From Archegozetes longisetosus (Eukaryota; Arthropoda; Arachnida; Sarcoptiformes; Trhypochthoniidae): a DNA stretch of 64,000 bases. Both the position numbers and the translations under genes were made by a program. The DNA lies in NCBI GenBank assembly GCA_018873245.2, contig JAEMBT020000002.1, positions 2,332,001 through 2,396,000 on the forward strand, written 5' to 3'. The notes beneath the pieces are model-generated. The model was given only the letters and a program-made list of their open reading frames with translations, was not told the origin of the DNA and did no database searches. Below are positions 11,766-24,656 of the stretch, one piece after another; positions within the stretch are counted from its first letter, which is position 1, and every line of letters starts with the position of its first letter.

Positions 11766-12059
11766 ATGTCACATAAAATAAGTCTAATAATTTCGTGTCT
11801 ACTAATATCACAAATATTTGCAAAACATATTGAAGTGAATGAAGATAACAAACCACTAATAAATCGACAATTACTCTTCTATCCCGACGATATACCCGAA
11901 AATGCAGTCACAACTGAGCGTCAAAATGAAACAATTAATGGCAGCAAAAGTTTGAAAAGTTCTTCTACAAGCCAAAAGTCAACAAGTCTTTCAACTACCC
12001 ATCAAATGTCGTTAACTGTGACCATATTCTACGCAATGCTATCAGTATTTTGTGTTTAG
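11766..12059 (+). CDS. Small secreted, putative GPI-anchored Ser/Thr-rich protein
   Basis: A single-exon frame of 97 residues. The ATG at 11766 is the first one (the open frame extends four codons upstream without an ATG). Residues 1-19 form a signal peptide (MSHKISLIISCLLISQIFA). The middle holds two N-glycosylation sequons (NET, NGS) and a serine/threonine/lysine-rich stretch. The last 17 residues (MSLTVTIFYAMLSVFCV) are hydrophobic and run to the stop with no basic tail, the layout of a GPI-attachment signal. No known family is recognised; the anchor is inferred from layout only. It could also be a single-pass membrane peptide. It has no close neighbours. Confidence 0.6.
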   Translation: MSHKISLIISCLLISQIFAKHIEVNEDNKPLINRQLLFYPDDIPENAVTTERQNETINGSKSLKSSSTSQKSTSLSTTHQMSLTVTIFYAMLSVFCV

Positions 12060-15000
12060 TAATCATTGCAAATATGGTGTAAATTTCGATTTTTTATCAA
12101 AACTAATTTCTATGGTAATCAAATTAAAAAATTGTCCTACTTTTTCACAACATAAAATGCTGTGAAAACTATTAATGCTATTCCACAACCAATGGTATAA
12201 AGCGAACAGTTTCGACTCCTGCTCAGGTCTTGATCATCACAATTAATTCGTCAAATTATAAGTTTTCATTCTTAAGTTGCGATGCATTTGCTTATCATAT
12301 ACTATTCGTTAGAGAGTAAAAATTAGAATCAATTGCTTAATAGTATTTTTCGACTTGACATTACATCTGTAACCATAATTGAACAAAATTCAAAATTTTA
12401 TATTCTCAGTTAATCACTAATTAGAAATAGAATATTTCGTTGTGCAATACAGCTCTGGCACACAATTTCTGTCAATTTTAACCTGTAATAAAAATGTCCC
12501 AAGACCTGAGTATAAAATGTATCAAATTTATTATAATAAACATTTTAAAAGCTTGAAAAGCACTCTAAAGCTTTGACGAACTTTATTCAACTTCATTTTT
12601 ATTAAAACCTATACAGATTTTCTGTCAAAATATTTTATTTAAAGTATCTTCGTACTCATTTAAGAAGTGGAGAGATTCTGACTTATGAAATATCAAAAAC
12701 TCACCACATTTTCATAACTGTTAAGCATTTTCTGTGCATTAATTAATTAGTAATAAATTTTTCAACGACACTGAAAGCACTTTTCATGACTCGATCCAAT
12801 CGAAAACTCGGTTTATTTTAAAACTTCTCGCTAATGACGAAAAATAGCTGCATATAAAAATACGAATAATAAGAGTTGTGATGATATGAAATTACCGAAC
12901 AGTAAGCGCTTTGAGATTAATAGCATTTCAAACATTCTTAAAACTTAATGTCTTTTTAGTAATACTTCTCGTTCTCAATGATATCGTTTTCAAGTCTTTT
13001 CGGTCTTTCCTTTTCTTATTATGAAATGAATTGAACCAAAAATAATGATGTTTTTAGAAAATGAGGAAAAGCAGCGCTTTTCAACCAAATGAATAGAAAT
13101 AAAACGAATGAAAGAAGACTTCTGTTCGCTTTTGGGCTACTTTTCACTCATTAGTGATGTTAATAAACTTTAGTCTACCAGAGATTACCTCAAAATTTAC
13201 TATAATTTAGTCAAAGATAATGTCATTATCTGAAGACAAATTTTATTGTATTTCTTATTGTCAAATATCGTGTCAAACAAAAGGTTTTATGAGTCTGTTC
13301 GCAATATTGAATTCGGAACACATTAGTTCTATGAACAAAATGCTTTGTAAAACAATTGATTAGCTTTTCGTTACAAGTAATTTTTCACAAGTTTCTGATT
13401 TGTATTTAAAATAAAATAAAACTTTTATCCCAAAAAATTTGAAAATTTATTCGAGTTTTGAAAAACTCATCAAATATGACATCAAATGAACCATCTATTT
13501 ATCTGCTATTAATCCCACAATAATCTCTAACATAAGCTTAAAAATTCAAAAACCTTCTCAGTTGTAAAAAAGTTTGTCTCCAATTGAATGCCAGATGTGT
13601 TTGAGCGAACACAACAAAAACATTTTATAAATAAAGAAAATATGTCCCGAAACTTACAAAACTTTTGGAAAACTTATTTAAAAGTTCATAAGTTTGTCCC
13701 TTTCTCTGAAAAATGCGAGCGAAGATAGAGAACAGAAGTTTATATTATGTTATAATATATTTAAAGCCTATTTACGGCTCGCTTTGAAGGCGGAGAAGAT
13801 TTCAATGAAGTTCTTTCATTACTAATGAACTGAAATACAACCGAAAGTTTCCATACATTCAATACTTCTATTCATTCATTGAGTTTTGACTCTCTTTTGC
13901 TTCCCTTTCGATATACAGAGAGTTTCAGTGAATGAAAGAATGACTGAAATCTCGAACAATAAGTATTGTTAGAGAGCGAGCGATAGTAGCGCTCAAACAT
14001 TGCATATCATGTTTTTCTATAGTTTAATGTGAATAAAAGTCACTTCAAGTCTAAAACTCACACTTTATTGAGTCAATTGTTAAGTGCGAGAGCAAGAGAG
14101 CAATAGGAAAGAATGACATGGAAAAAGGGCATAAGTGATCTCTCACATAGGATCAAATTGAGTCCAAAGCACAAAACTAGATATGCCCTCTTCCACCGCT
14201 TATTCATGGAGAGCAAGCTATGAGAGCGACCCGAAAGTTAACACAATAAAAACTTTTTGTATGAGTTCTGCTCTTTTCATATGGAGTCTCGTATTGAGTC
14301 TAAAGTCAGTCTTCAGTGGCGTATCACTTGTTTAAGCACTTAGTGATGGGGAAAATATAGCAGAACATTATGAGCAGTCCTTTTAAATGATGCATAACTT
14401 ATTTAGTGGGAAATGCGGGACAACTTTTCAGTCGGAAATCGAAGACATTTGGCCGCAAACATTCTCTAAATGCTATTCTATAGTATAATGAAGTTGTCAT
14501 TAATATGTGAGTCATGTTTGGCTCTGAACTAAAAGTTTGTCAGGAATTATTTTATGTAAACTTTTTTGGGACTCAAATGATGTCATGAATCGGAAAAAGT
14601 TTTTCATAACAATTGTCAGAACTTTCAGACTAGTTACGCATAATATTTATGCTAAGAGAAAAAATTTGCATTAAATGCCTGTTTTATAGGATTTCTTTCG
14701 ATACTAAAAACTGTTTCAACTTATACTCTAAGCATAATTACGAAATTTTTTTCCATTGTTAACAAAAAAACTGCTTGTATTCAGGACTGAAGACCTGCTA
14801 TTTCTAAAGCTTTTGTCTGTATTTCTATTTCAAGGCTATATATATTTCACGTGAAAAGCATTATTAAAGCTTAGTTTGAGTACACATTACGCGAGATGTC
14901 AGCACTTTCTCCTTAACAAATTCAGTTCTCCTCTCAAACTGAAAGTCCGTTAAGCCTCTCATCAGACGCCTGTTTAGGGTCTCTATAATCAGATGCCTTT

Positions 15001-17764
15001 AGGAATAACGGCTAAACTTTAACGCAAAATAATTATACTGTAGGTATGTTGTGGTCACGAAATGCCAATAAACAAGTCACTTATCAGTCATTTGTTTCCG
15101 TTTTATATCAACTTCTGTTTTAAACGGAATTTCTCTTAGCTATCGATCACTTATTTCTATTGAGTAGAGTTTCGAATATTAAGAGTTGAGCCGAATGCGA
15201 CTTTTTTAATCCTTCAACAATTCCTGTCTTAAAATAATGATTTATCGCTTATTTAAATACCTTTTATGCTCCTTTCATTAGTTTTTGTAACATTGAATAA
15301 GTGTGTCATTTCATTCAAACTTAAAGGCTTTCAACTAATCGACAACTTCTTCCAAATTTAGTAACTAATAAAATTAGTCTTGATTTTTAACTTCGTTCGA
15401 AGTTATTTAAATTGTTAAACATAAATATAGCGGTCGATCAAAGTTCTAATAGTTTAGCAAGCTTTCCAAGTTAAAAATTTGGTTTTTTGAGTCGCTTTAA
15501 TGTTAGGCATAAATTAGTGACAAATCTGTGCAACTCAATGAGCAATGCTGAAAGTTCTCTCATTTTGACTCAAATACCTTTCAAGAAGTATTCAATTTAC
15601 TTATTTTGTTATGTGATGAGAATTTTATGATTATCTTCACTTTCAAAGGACTTATCGGTCAAAACATCTTTATCCAAAAAAATTCTCAATAAAAAGATTG
15701 CATTCCTTTGGTAAAAAAACTTCAAACTAACACAAACTTTTTTATACCATAGAATACAGGTTATTTCAGATAAGAAGTGCTTATTAGTCAAATACTATTT
15801 AGACTCCAGTTTCTCTGTTTTAAAATGAGAAAACTCGTACCAAATATCGCTAATCTGAGTGCTCGTGCACTTATACCCATTTCAATAGCGAAAGGCTTTC
15901 TGTTAATTATTCTCAGACTCCATAATGACTTAAAATAGTTTTTATAGCAAATAGGCGTTAGCTTTAAATGTACGTGACTATCAAAGTATTGTTGAGTATA
16001 AAAAAGGATTTATCTAAAGGTCATATCAATAACATTACTGCGCAACATTTGACAACAATTTTTATTAGTTAATCATTTTGTTCACTATTTCGAAAGAGTT
16101 TCTCTCAATAATTAGATTTATATTTTCTTCTCATATAAAACGCAACAAAACTTTTTTCTTCTTTTTTGTAATAACTATAATTAAGGAAAACTTAAAAGAA
16201 AATACATTTTGGAGAAAAAGTTGCCTTAAAATTCAAACTAACGCCTTTAACTAATTAATACATAGATACACTAATGGCTCTACACTATAAACTCTTAATT
16301 ATTTGTTCAAGACAATTAGAAAAATAAATCTTAATTAAGCCTAAAATATATATCTCTTTAGAAGAAAAGTAAAGAAAATTGGTTTAAACTCAAAGCAAAA
16401 ACTAAAGAACAAAACAATTATTTTGAGGATTTATTTCTAGAAAATGCGTTTTCAGAAAATTATCCGCAAATTATTTGTCAAAACACTTATTATTTATCGT
16501 AAGAAACAGAGAACGAGTGCGCAATTAACTTTTCAAACTTTTTTCTTATTATTAATAAAGCCTTTGGGCTATTATTCAGACGTTGAAAACACGTTTTAAT
16601 TGTTTTTTAATAGTTTGAAAAACGGTATGATCTCTACCATATGTCACTTTTTCGGTGAAAAATATTATTTTTCAATAGTTTTGAACTTTTTTAGCGAAAT
16701 AAAGACACATGAAAGCATAGTATCAAAAAAGATAAGAATTTTCTATTTATCGTCACAGTTGACAAACTTTTCATGTGTTTGACACAAAACGAGAACTACT
16801 TCTATACCGGTTTTAGTTTTCGGTACCCAATAGTATATTAATTGGCTGATACTGTATTTGAAAGTTTAAGTTCGTATTGAATTGATTTGATGTATAATTT
16901 GATGAAAATAGCTTTTTATCTTCACAGCCCTTACGATGACGTGAATGTTATCTTAAACTTATTTTACGTGAGAAGTAGTAATAAAATTACGTGATTTGCA
17001 TATTATATGTAATTTCAGTGTATAAGCACAGTATTCCCATTGAAACTTTTTCTGATCAATTTGTAATCAACATAAATTTATTTCTCTTTCAATTTCGACA
17101 AAATCTAAAAGTTTTGGCTTAATTTCTTGGTTTTCTGACTCTTTTTACTGACAAGGGCCACAAATCCAGCTTATAATTTGAAACTCACTTTTCATTCATT
17201 TCGAAAAATATCTTACACTATTTTAGCAAAATGGAATTAAAGTCTGTTAGGCCAAAATTCTATCAGTCAAAGCGCTCAACTAATTATTGAAAATACAAAA
17301 TCAATACCAATATATTAGTTTCAACTAAAATCTCAAAAATAAATTCTGAGCGTTCGAGTCGAAAGCAAAGATTGCTCAAAGCTATTAAGTATCGGACTTT
17401 CATGGTTCTAAAAAACTTTCACTCAGAATTGCATAACTTTTATCCCTGAGGACTGAAAATATATTCCAAAACACCAATCAACTGACGATTCCTTAATTGA
17501 CTGAAAATGACTTAAACATACAGTCGATTTCAATACAATAATGAAAGTAAGAAAATATTTTTGAGTACTCGAGGGCATAGCTAATTATGACTTATACTCA
17601 CATGATAATTAATATTCAGGTCCATAAAAGAACAGCTTCCCAACTAAAGCCTACCTTTTATGAATTTACTAATTCCTAGAAATGATTCATATCATGATCA
17701 AAAACTTGTCTTCTTTTGAAGGACACCTTCAGAAGAAATATCTTTTACCAAAACAAGACCTGAA
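12060..17764. other. 5.7-kb gene-free stretch
   Basis: No open frame with coding character and no splice-joined exons were found on either strand. The sequence is AT-rich with scattered GAGAGCGA- and TCATTCATT-type simple phrases (for example 13970-14230). It may be intergenic DNA or hold regulatory sequence for serpin 1. Confidence 0.45.
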
Positions 17765-17772
17765 TATAAAAG
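17765..17772 (+). promoter_or_regulatory. TATA box of serpin 1
   Basis: TATAAAAG lies 136 bp before the serpin 1 ATG. Serpin 2 has the same octamer 102 bp before its ATG (62008-62015), which supports both as real core promoters. Confidence 0.5.
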
Positions 17773-17900
17773 ACTTACTTGTTGCACTACTTGTTCCCAC
17801 AGCTCTTTCTCTCAAGTCTGAAGAAGTTCTTCAACTGTTTAGCACTAGTGATCGACTTCTTCTCTGAAGCGTTTGTCATTTTTGGAAAGAGTTTCTAAAA

Positions 17901-19711
17901 ATGTTTTCGTTCATTGTTTTAATTTCAGTTTCTTTGCTATCACTTCATTGTTCATTTTCATTACCGACTGATTCGCCGAAACCATCTTTAAGTTCTAAAT
18001 TAGTCGAAAGTAACAATGAATTCGCCTTGAATTTGTTACATATATTACCACAAGAAGACAACACTCTATTCTCGCCGATAAGTCTCACTTCGACTCTCTT
18101 AACACTATTGAATGGCGCCAAAGGAGACACAGAAAAGGAATTGAGAAATATTCTCAATATTGAGGATAAGTGTAAGCGAAGTTTAAATTATTTTAAAGAT
18201 GTTCGCTTTTTTAAGCTTACGCACAAAAAGCGATTTTCCGAAATCACTTATCTTAAGCTTAAAATGACGACAGTTGATACGATTCTTTCGGAATTAAATT
18301 ATCAGGTTTAAAATTGAAAGTTTTTTATGAATTTTTCTCATTTATAGCAAAACTCGATGGCATCAATACAGAAGTTAAGTCATTGTTGGAAGCTATCTCA
18401 AAGAAAAACAAAAATGATTTGAACATAAGATTAGCAAATCGCGTATTAGTTGCCAATGGTCTCGAACTTTTGGACGACTTTAAGAATGCTATTAAAGGAA
18501 ACTATAAGGCGGATGTCTTGTCAGTCAATTTTGAATCAAATGCTAGAAATGTGACAAAAGATCTGAATGAATGGGTCTCTAATCAGACCAATGGCAAGAT
18601 TCCACAATTATTCAAAGATAATCTGGATTCTCAATCGAGTTTGGTTTTGGCGAATGCCGTCTATTTTAATGGCAAATGGAAGTTCCCGTTTGACCCCAAA
18701 AGTACATCAAAAGGAGAATTTTTCAATGGCGGCGACCAGCTTTCGTCACGAATTGATTTGATGACCACTCAAAATAAATTCAAAGTTCAATCTGTGCCTC
18801 GATTACAGTCGGATTTAATTGAGATGCCCTTTGGTGACGGAGATGTCTCAATGATTATCGTAAGTATAATTCTAGGGAAAAGTTTTCTGAGGAAAAACTG
18901 ATATATTTAAAATGCAATTATCTATTCAGTAATAACTGAATTACATAGCGAAATCTTTTTCATTATTCACGTTTTCTTATTATTTTCTGGAAAAAAAACT
19001 TATTTCAGGGAAAAATATTTTTCATACTATAGGTTTACAGGGAAAAAGTTCAGGGTAAAATCACTCTTATAGTTCAATTATACAACTTCTGGTGAAAAGT
19101 TTTTTGTTCAGGGAAATTCGATTTTCAGGGATAAAACCTTTTAGGGTAAAATTATTTCAATAATTTTATATTTTCTTATCCAGGTATTACCCAATGATAT
19201 AAAGGGTTTGGAGAGTGTCAGTGAAAACTTGACATTAGAAGCACTGAATGAAGGAATAAATGAGCTTCAGAAATCAGAAGCAAATGATCTTCTCTTGACT
19301 TTTCCTAAATTCAAGATGGAAACCGGTAATTAACCTAAAAGAACCAAACAAAAAATTGAGCACTCTTAAAAATTCTTTAACTCCATAGATTACGATCTAA
19401 AGGAACCCCTCGAAGAATTAGACGCAAAAACACTATTTCACGAAACGGCGGACTTATCGGGAATTAATGGCCAAAAGAACCTAAAAGTTTCGACTGCCAT
19501 TCATAAGGCGACCGTAGAGTTTAACGAAGAAGGAGCCGAAGCGTCAGCTGGAACTGGTATTCAATTGGTCTATTTAAGTCTTCCGCCCAGTATTCGAGTC
19601 GACCGACCCTTCCTTTTCCTCATCAGAGACAACACTTCAGGACTTTTCCTGTTTGTAGGACGCGTTCAGACATTGATTGATGAAGAATTGTTGTCTTTAG
19701 GATTCATTTGA
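17901..19711 (+). CDS. Serpin 1, secreted serine-protease inhibitor with Leu at P1
   Basis: Four exons in phase: 17901-18171, 18348-18859, 19184-19325, 19389-19711 (415 residues, normal for a serpin). Residues 1-20 are a signal peptide. Family marks in order: NTLFSPISL near the N terminus, NGLELLDDFKNAIKGNYKAD, NEWVSNQTNGKIPQLF, LVLANAVYFNGKWKFPFD, then the C-terminal hinge EEGAEASAGT and RPFLFLIRDN. From the hinge, P14 is Ala and P12-P9 are small (A-S-A-G), the pattern of an inhibitory serpin. Ungapped counting puts Leu-Ser at P1-P1' (VYL|SLPPS), which predicts a chymotrypsin- or elastase-like target. Intron 2 carries a degenerate CAGGGAAAA repeat. Probably exported to haemolymph or gut. Its paralogue lies 44 kb away at 62110-63523 with identical intron positions. 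Confidence 0.93.
18871..19150 (+). repeat. Degenerate CAGGGAAAA repeat inside serpin 1 intron 2
   Basis: Within one 324-bp intron the phrase (C/T)AGGGAAAA or a one- or two-base variant (AGGGTAAAA, AGGGATAAAA, TGGTGAAAA) occurs about nine times at uneven spacing. It looks like an expanded and then diverged short unit. The second serpin's matching intron (102 bp) lacks it. Confidence 0.5.
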
Positions 19712-21143
19712 AATGTTTTTCTTTGTTTTGTTAACATTACCTGTATTTTGTCTCTATTCGAAGGGCTGTGCATTCAATCAAATACTACTGGTGGTCAAAC
19801 ATTTTAATGCTATGCGTCGATTTTAAAAAGTCAATTTTAACGATAGGTTCTATCTGCAAATTGTTTTTACGAAACAATATAACTCTATTCACTCATAAGT
19901 CAGTGTTTAATAACTCTGAATTAGTTGTTAAATTAGTTACAAAATTTAATGACTCATCAAATTGACAGAAATTCTGTGCAAGTAAATATATTTTTAATAC
20001 TCTCTTCCCAAATATATGTTGGAAAAAGTTTGTAATTTGAATCATTTTAAACATTGTTTTTGTTATTCTGCTGGTTTATGAATGAATCGATTTATTAGTA
20101 GTTCAAAATCAGACACTCATTCATGCGCTCCGTTAAGCATTTGTTACAATTGATTAAAGCAAAACAGTTATTCACTTTCTTTTTTAATTTTACGCGTATT
20201 GCCAATTAATACTGTTATTGTAATGATTATATAAAACTGCCTCACTTGCAGTTAAATCAGATGAGAAACTATATTTTAAGAACTCAATATTTGCATTGAT
20301 TCATAAGTAAACTCTACAAATGTTAGTATTCACTTTTATTCGTTACATCTTTTTGAGTGACTTTGCAAAAATTCTGCTTAAATCAGTAGATTACTTCTGA
20401 TAATCATAAATTTACTAACAATACAAATACTGCGACCATAACTGAACGCTACTTTTGTTGTTTATATCCTTTATCGGTGATTCGCTTTCTAGATAAGTTC
20501 TAAATCACTCAATCATTTACATTATTGTAAGTTTTATCTAAATGACTGAAGCAAAGTAAGCTTTGAAATACTACTGCAGTTCGCTTTATTTGAAGTATAC
20601 GATATTTATAATAATATTATTTTCTATCAAATTTTTTACTAATTATAAGCTCTGATCAAAATTTTTATCAATTTCTTCGAAAGTTAATAAAATATAACAA
20701 ACCCTTAAAATTTATGAAAATGTGTTTAGCCTTTGAAAAGTTTTAAGTTCTTGCAAAGAAAGAGTTGAAGTAAAAAGCTCTTAGAACTAAACTTGAAAAT
20801 GTTGGAAAAGCACGGTCTCTAGACACCCAAATAGGCATCCATCAAACGGATCTAAAAAGTAGTTCAAAACAATTGCTCATAAGTTACAGTTTTCTCAACA
20901 AGTTCTCAGTAACACTTACGATAGCAGATTTTGAGTTTTTATCGGGAGACCATCCGATTGGCGGCTGATTTTCCTTACATTTATCGCCCCCTACTTCATA
21001 GCCTATTAGTGAAAGTAAAATATCAACTCGTAAACAGTACGTTTTCGCTAATTGCCAGAATTGCTAATACTAAAATCTTACGAAATTACTCATATGAGGA
21101 TAAAATTTATGAAAAGATAAAATTGTCCTCGACTTAAACAAAA
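19712..21143. other. Gene-free stretch
   Basis: No supported gene; AT-rich sequence between the convergent serpin 1 and cysteine-rich protein genes. Confidence 0.45.
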
Positions 21144-22368
21144 CTAATGAAAGTTGTTCAGAGGAAAAGTTTTAATTACTCTTTTAATTACAAAACAACG
21201 AGAATGAATACCTTCACAAATAGTTTGGATGTAGGTTTCTAGGGGAAAATACGTGGCGAAGAAATCAGCACTTTTCTTTCCACACTTTTTCTCTACAACC
21301 GAATACGAACATTCAAAAGTTTTGAGTGCAGCACAACAGCCAATCGGAACGCGTTTGTCGTATCGCTGAGTGAACGAGTACTCCAGCGGCAACCGAAAAA
21401 AGTCGTAACACTTTCGCCGTTCTTTCGATGCGCTGTTAAGACATGGCGCGTATCGGAAAACCATTTCGCGCGCCTCACTACCGGCCGGAGCTTCACATCG
21501 ATCGGAAAATTCTTTGTTCAGAGCACCGCCCATCCAATTGATCACTTTTTGGAAGATATTTGAAGGAATGTAACGATTAAATTGATTTAAGTATTTTTCA
21601 ACTGATAGTCGTTAGAAATATTAATTGAACGTGAAATGTCAATAATCAAGTTGGAAGTTGATTAGAAATCACTTTCCTAACAATATTTTTTATTTAGCCT
21701 GAAAGATATTTTAGAACCGGACAAAAAGATTAGAAAAAACTATTATTTTTAGATAAATTTAAGAGACTTTGATAGAAAGTTAAAGTATAAAAAGTAAAAG
21801 AGGACATAAACCTAAAGTCTAAAACTTTTACAAGTTCTAAACCTCTAAACTTCATTCCAATAGTTATTTACAGTTTATGAAAACTCTTACTTTCTATAAG
21901 TTTTGAATACTTTAGTGCAAAGAAGAAAACTTACAGAAATCAAAGTCTACTTTAATTCACTTAAAGAGATAAAAATCTTTACCAAAAATTCAATGAATGT
22001 AAAAACAAATCTTACTTTCAATTTGCAATTTAGAGAGACATCTGTTGAAATAAGCATATGCACTAATCGATAAAAGAGAATAAATGGCTTAATTCTGTTA
22101 AAACTGAATTTCTAAAGAATACAAACCAAGCTCTGAGTTCTCTCGAGGCTTGACACGCCTTTTGCAACTGATACTCATTTGCGGGAACGCTGCTCTGTCC
22201 GAATATGAAGTTTGAAATACACAAATCAATTTCTTTCAAATTACACGATTTCTGACCACTTATCGAACAAATGCCTATAAAAGATACTTAAGTCCAACTT
22301 GTTCTTAATAATACATTCTTATATAACTTACCCATAAATAAAACAAAAACGACATTAAAAATATTCAT
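21144..22368 (-). CDS. Cysteine-rich secreted protein, unrecognised family
   Basis: Three exons join in phase: 22368-22332, 22192-22127, 21544-21144 (167 residues). Exon 1 gives a hydrophobic start (MNIFNVVFVLFM), a short signal peptide continuing into exon 2. The last exon is clearly coding: RYAPCLNSASKERRKCYDFF, IGCCAALKTFECSYSVV, KKCGKKSADFFATYF and ETYIQTIC. About ten cysteines in the mature part, including a CC pair, imply a disulfide-bonded extracellular protein. It brings to mind arthropod haemolymph glycoproteins with a similar Cys pattern, but I cannot assign a family. The exon 3 acceptor (AAAAAG) has no pyrimidine tract, and the exon 2 acceptor was chosen to keep phase (an alternative lies 2 bp upstream). 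GC content of exon 3 is clearly higher than that of the surrounding DNA. Confidence 0.65.
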
Positions 22369-24656
22369 TCTTTTACTATGTGGAAAACTTTCTCTTTTAA
22401 AAACTCTATTGATTTCGTTTCGCTTCAATAGAACAAACTTTTTCCACTTTCACTTTGAGTCTGACTCCCGAAAAGTTAGTTTTTAGGTCTTTTGAGCTTC
22501 AATTCTTCTCTGAAACATAGCCTCCGGTCAGGAATACCATTGAATAATGAGATGACGTCTAGTTTGTGTAACTTTGATGTCATTGAGAATGACTAAGACT
22601 TTTATCGAAATAAAAGCTCTTCTGATGTGAAAACAATTCATTTCATTAAAACTTTCCTAATATAGGGCTAAGATAGGTCTTGGGAAAATTCACTAATGAT
22701 AATGAGCTGTATAACTATTTTCCCTATTCTTACGAATTATTATTTCACCCTTTGAATAGATTTCTTTTATGTGAATAAAAGTTTAACTTATTTTCAGTGA
22801 ATTTGCATTTAAAAGCATTCATAGTAGAAGATTTTCATATAAAATGTGAATAATTATAAAAAATAAACAATAATTTTTTCAATCAATTTTTTGCTACAGT
22901 CAGAAAATATTTTCTCTAATAGAATAGAAGTTTGAGGAAAAGTTGTTTTTGAATTGTGTCAAGATTAAAACTGACAGATCTGTTGATTGTAACGAGAGTG
23001 AACTGTACTTTGAGTTTTATAGCATTACCTATAATGTGAATCAAATAAGAGTGCACTTTATCTATCGAAAATTGCCAAATAGAGAATAGACTGTATGGCA
23101 AAACAATTTCTGCATAACAGTTTCTGCATAACAATAGCTTGCATTTGAGTCTCGATTACAACCTAAAACTTTTTTATTGTTATGCAGAAAATAGGGAAAA
23201 TCTCGCTTTCCTTGAACTTGGATCACAGAAAGACTTTAGAAATTTGTTTCAAATGAGAAAAATATTAACGTTTTCGGTGTTAATGATTTTATAATTTTTA
23301 ACTGTCTTGCACAGAAATCATAAACAATCGAATTTAATATCTGTTGGAAAGTAATGCACTGAAAATAAAATCTTTGTACTAATGGTTTCATGTATTAGAG
23401 CGCACCGAAAGTTCATCATTTGTTGTTAGAATTAACGCTTTTGATAGTTTCAGTTCAGTCTAAGTGTAGTTTTTTGCAATTTTTAATTGCTTATTCTTTG
23501 AAAGTCTTCTGATGAATATTTTTGAAGTAAACATCGCAATTAAACAGACTTATTAAAGCATAAGGAAAACTCGAAAACTTTAGTCTAAGAAACTAAAGAA
23601 AACTTCGAAATGTTTAACTTCGTTTTATTCACTATTTACAGTTAGAAAAAGACTTTTTCTTTATACTTCACTATGGATTTTGACTTATTATGTCCCAAAT
23701 TAATAAGTGTTTTCATTTGAAAAATTGAAAACACTTATTTAATTTTTCGCACTATTCATTCAAATTAATGGAAAATTAGTCAATATTTTAAGCTCTTTTT
23801 TCGTTATAATGTTTCGAAATTAATTTTTATGGCAAATAAGAAATGTTCAAACTTTTCTATTGTTCGCAACCCACAGTTAAACCAGTTCTTTGTCATTAAA
23901 ACAGTTAAGAAACTTATTTATAACTTGTTTTCATGTAAATATAAGACTTGGACACAAATTATAGGCCATTAGAGAGTGTTTTTGATAGCATTAGTGGTAC
24001 TGCCAGTCATGAGTCGCAAAGCTTTAGCCGTTTATTACCTCATAAAATGGTTCAAAATGTCATTCATTACCGAAAAAGTATTGCTTTAACTCAATTTGTT
24101 TTTCAAATTAACATAATTTCTGATTAAATTGTTGTTCAATAATAGTGGAAAGGTTGAGAAAAATGGGATTTTTTTCCATAATTTTATTCTAATTTTAAAC
24201 AATAATTACAATAATATGTTTTGATTTGAAACTCAAAGTACATGTTGGGTCTAAAATAAGACCAATAGTTTGAGCAAAAGTTTAGTCACTTTTGAACAAA
24301 GTTTCGACTAAAATTTATTTTTGGTGTAAACGAATGATAATTAAAACTAACAAAAGTCTGGAAAGGCCAATATGTATTAGCCAAGAAAAAATTTAATCGT
24401 AAAATCGTTTCAATAACAGTCTACAGCTTTTTACATTTTCCTAAACAAAAGTTTGATAAATTGCTCTCAAAAATAATTACAGTATTTAATATTTAGTACA
24501 TTAATATTTGAGCAATACTTAGATTAATTTGAGTTTCATTAAAGTTTATGGAAATATTCTTTCGATAGATAGGGAAATGAAATAATTGCATAAATAAAAT
24601 TTTAAACCAAAGAGGTTTTCATGCAAGATAAATATGAATTACTTTTCTTCAAATGA
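22369..24656. other. Gene-free stretch
   Basis: No gene seen. It contains a 16-bp perfect inverted repeat at 23121-23136 / 23175-23190. Confidence 0.45.
23121..23190. repeat. Hairpin-forming inverted repeat
   Basis: TTTCTGCATAACAATA at 23121-23136 is the exact reverse complement of 23175-23190, with a 38-bp loop. A tandem extra copy of TTTCTGCATAACA lies immediately upstream at 23107-23119. It is probably a small transposon relic. Confidence 0.55.

Noticed and set aside
17682..17867. Frame just upstream of serpin 1
   Set aside because: Overlaps the TATA box and leader of serpin 1 and has no domain.
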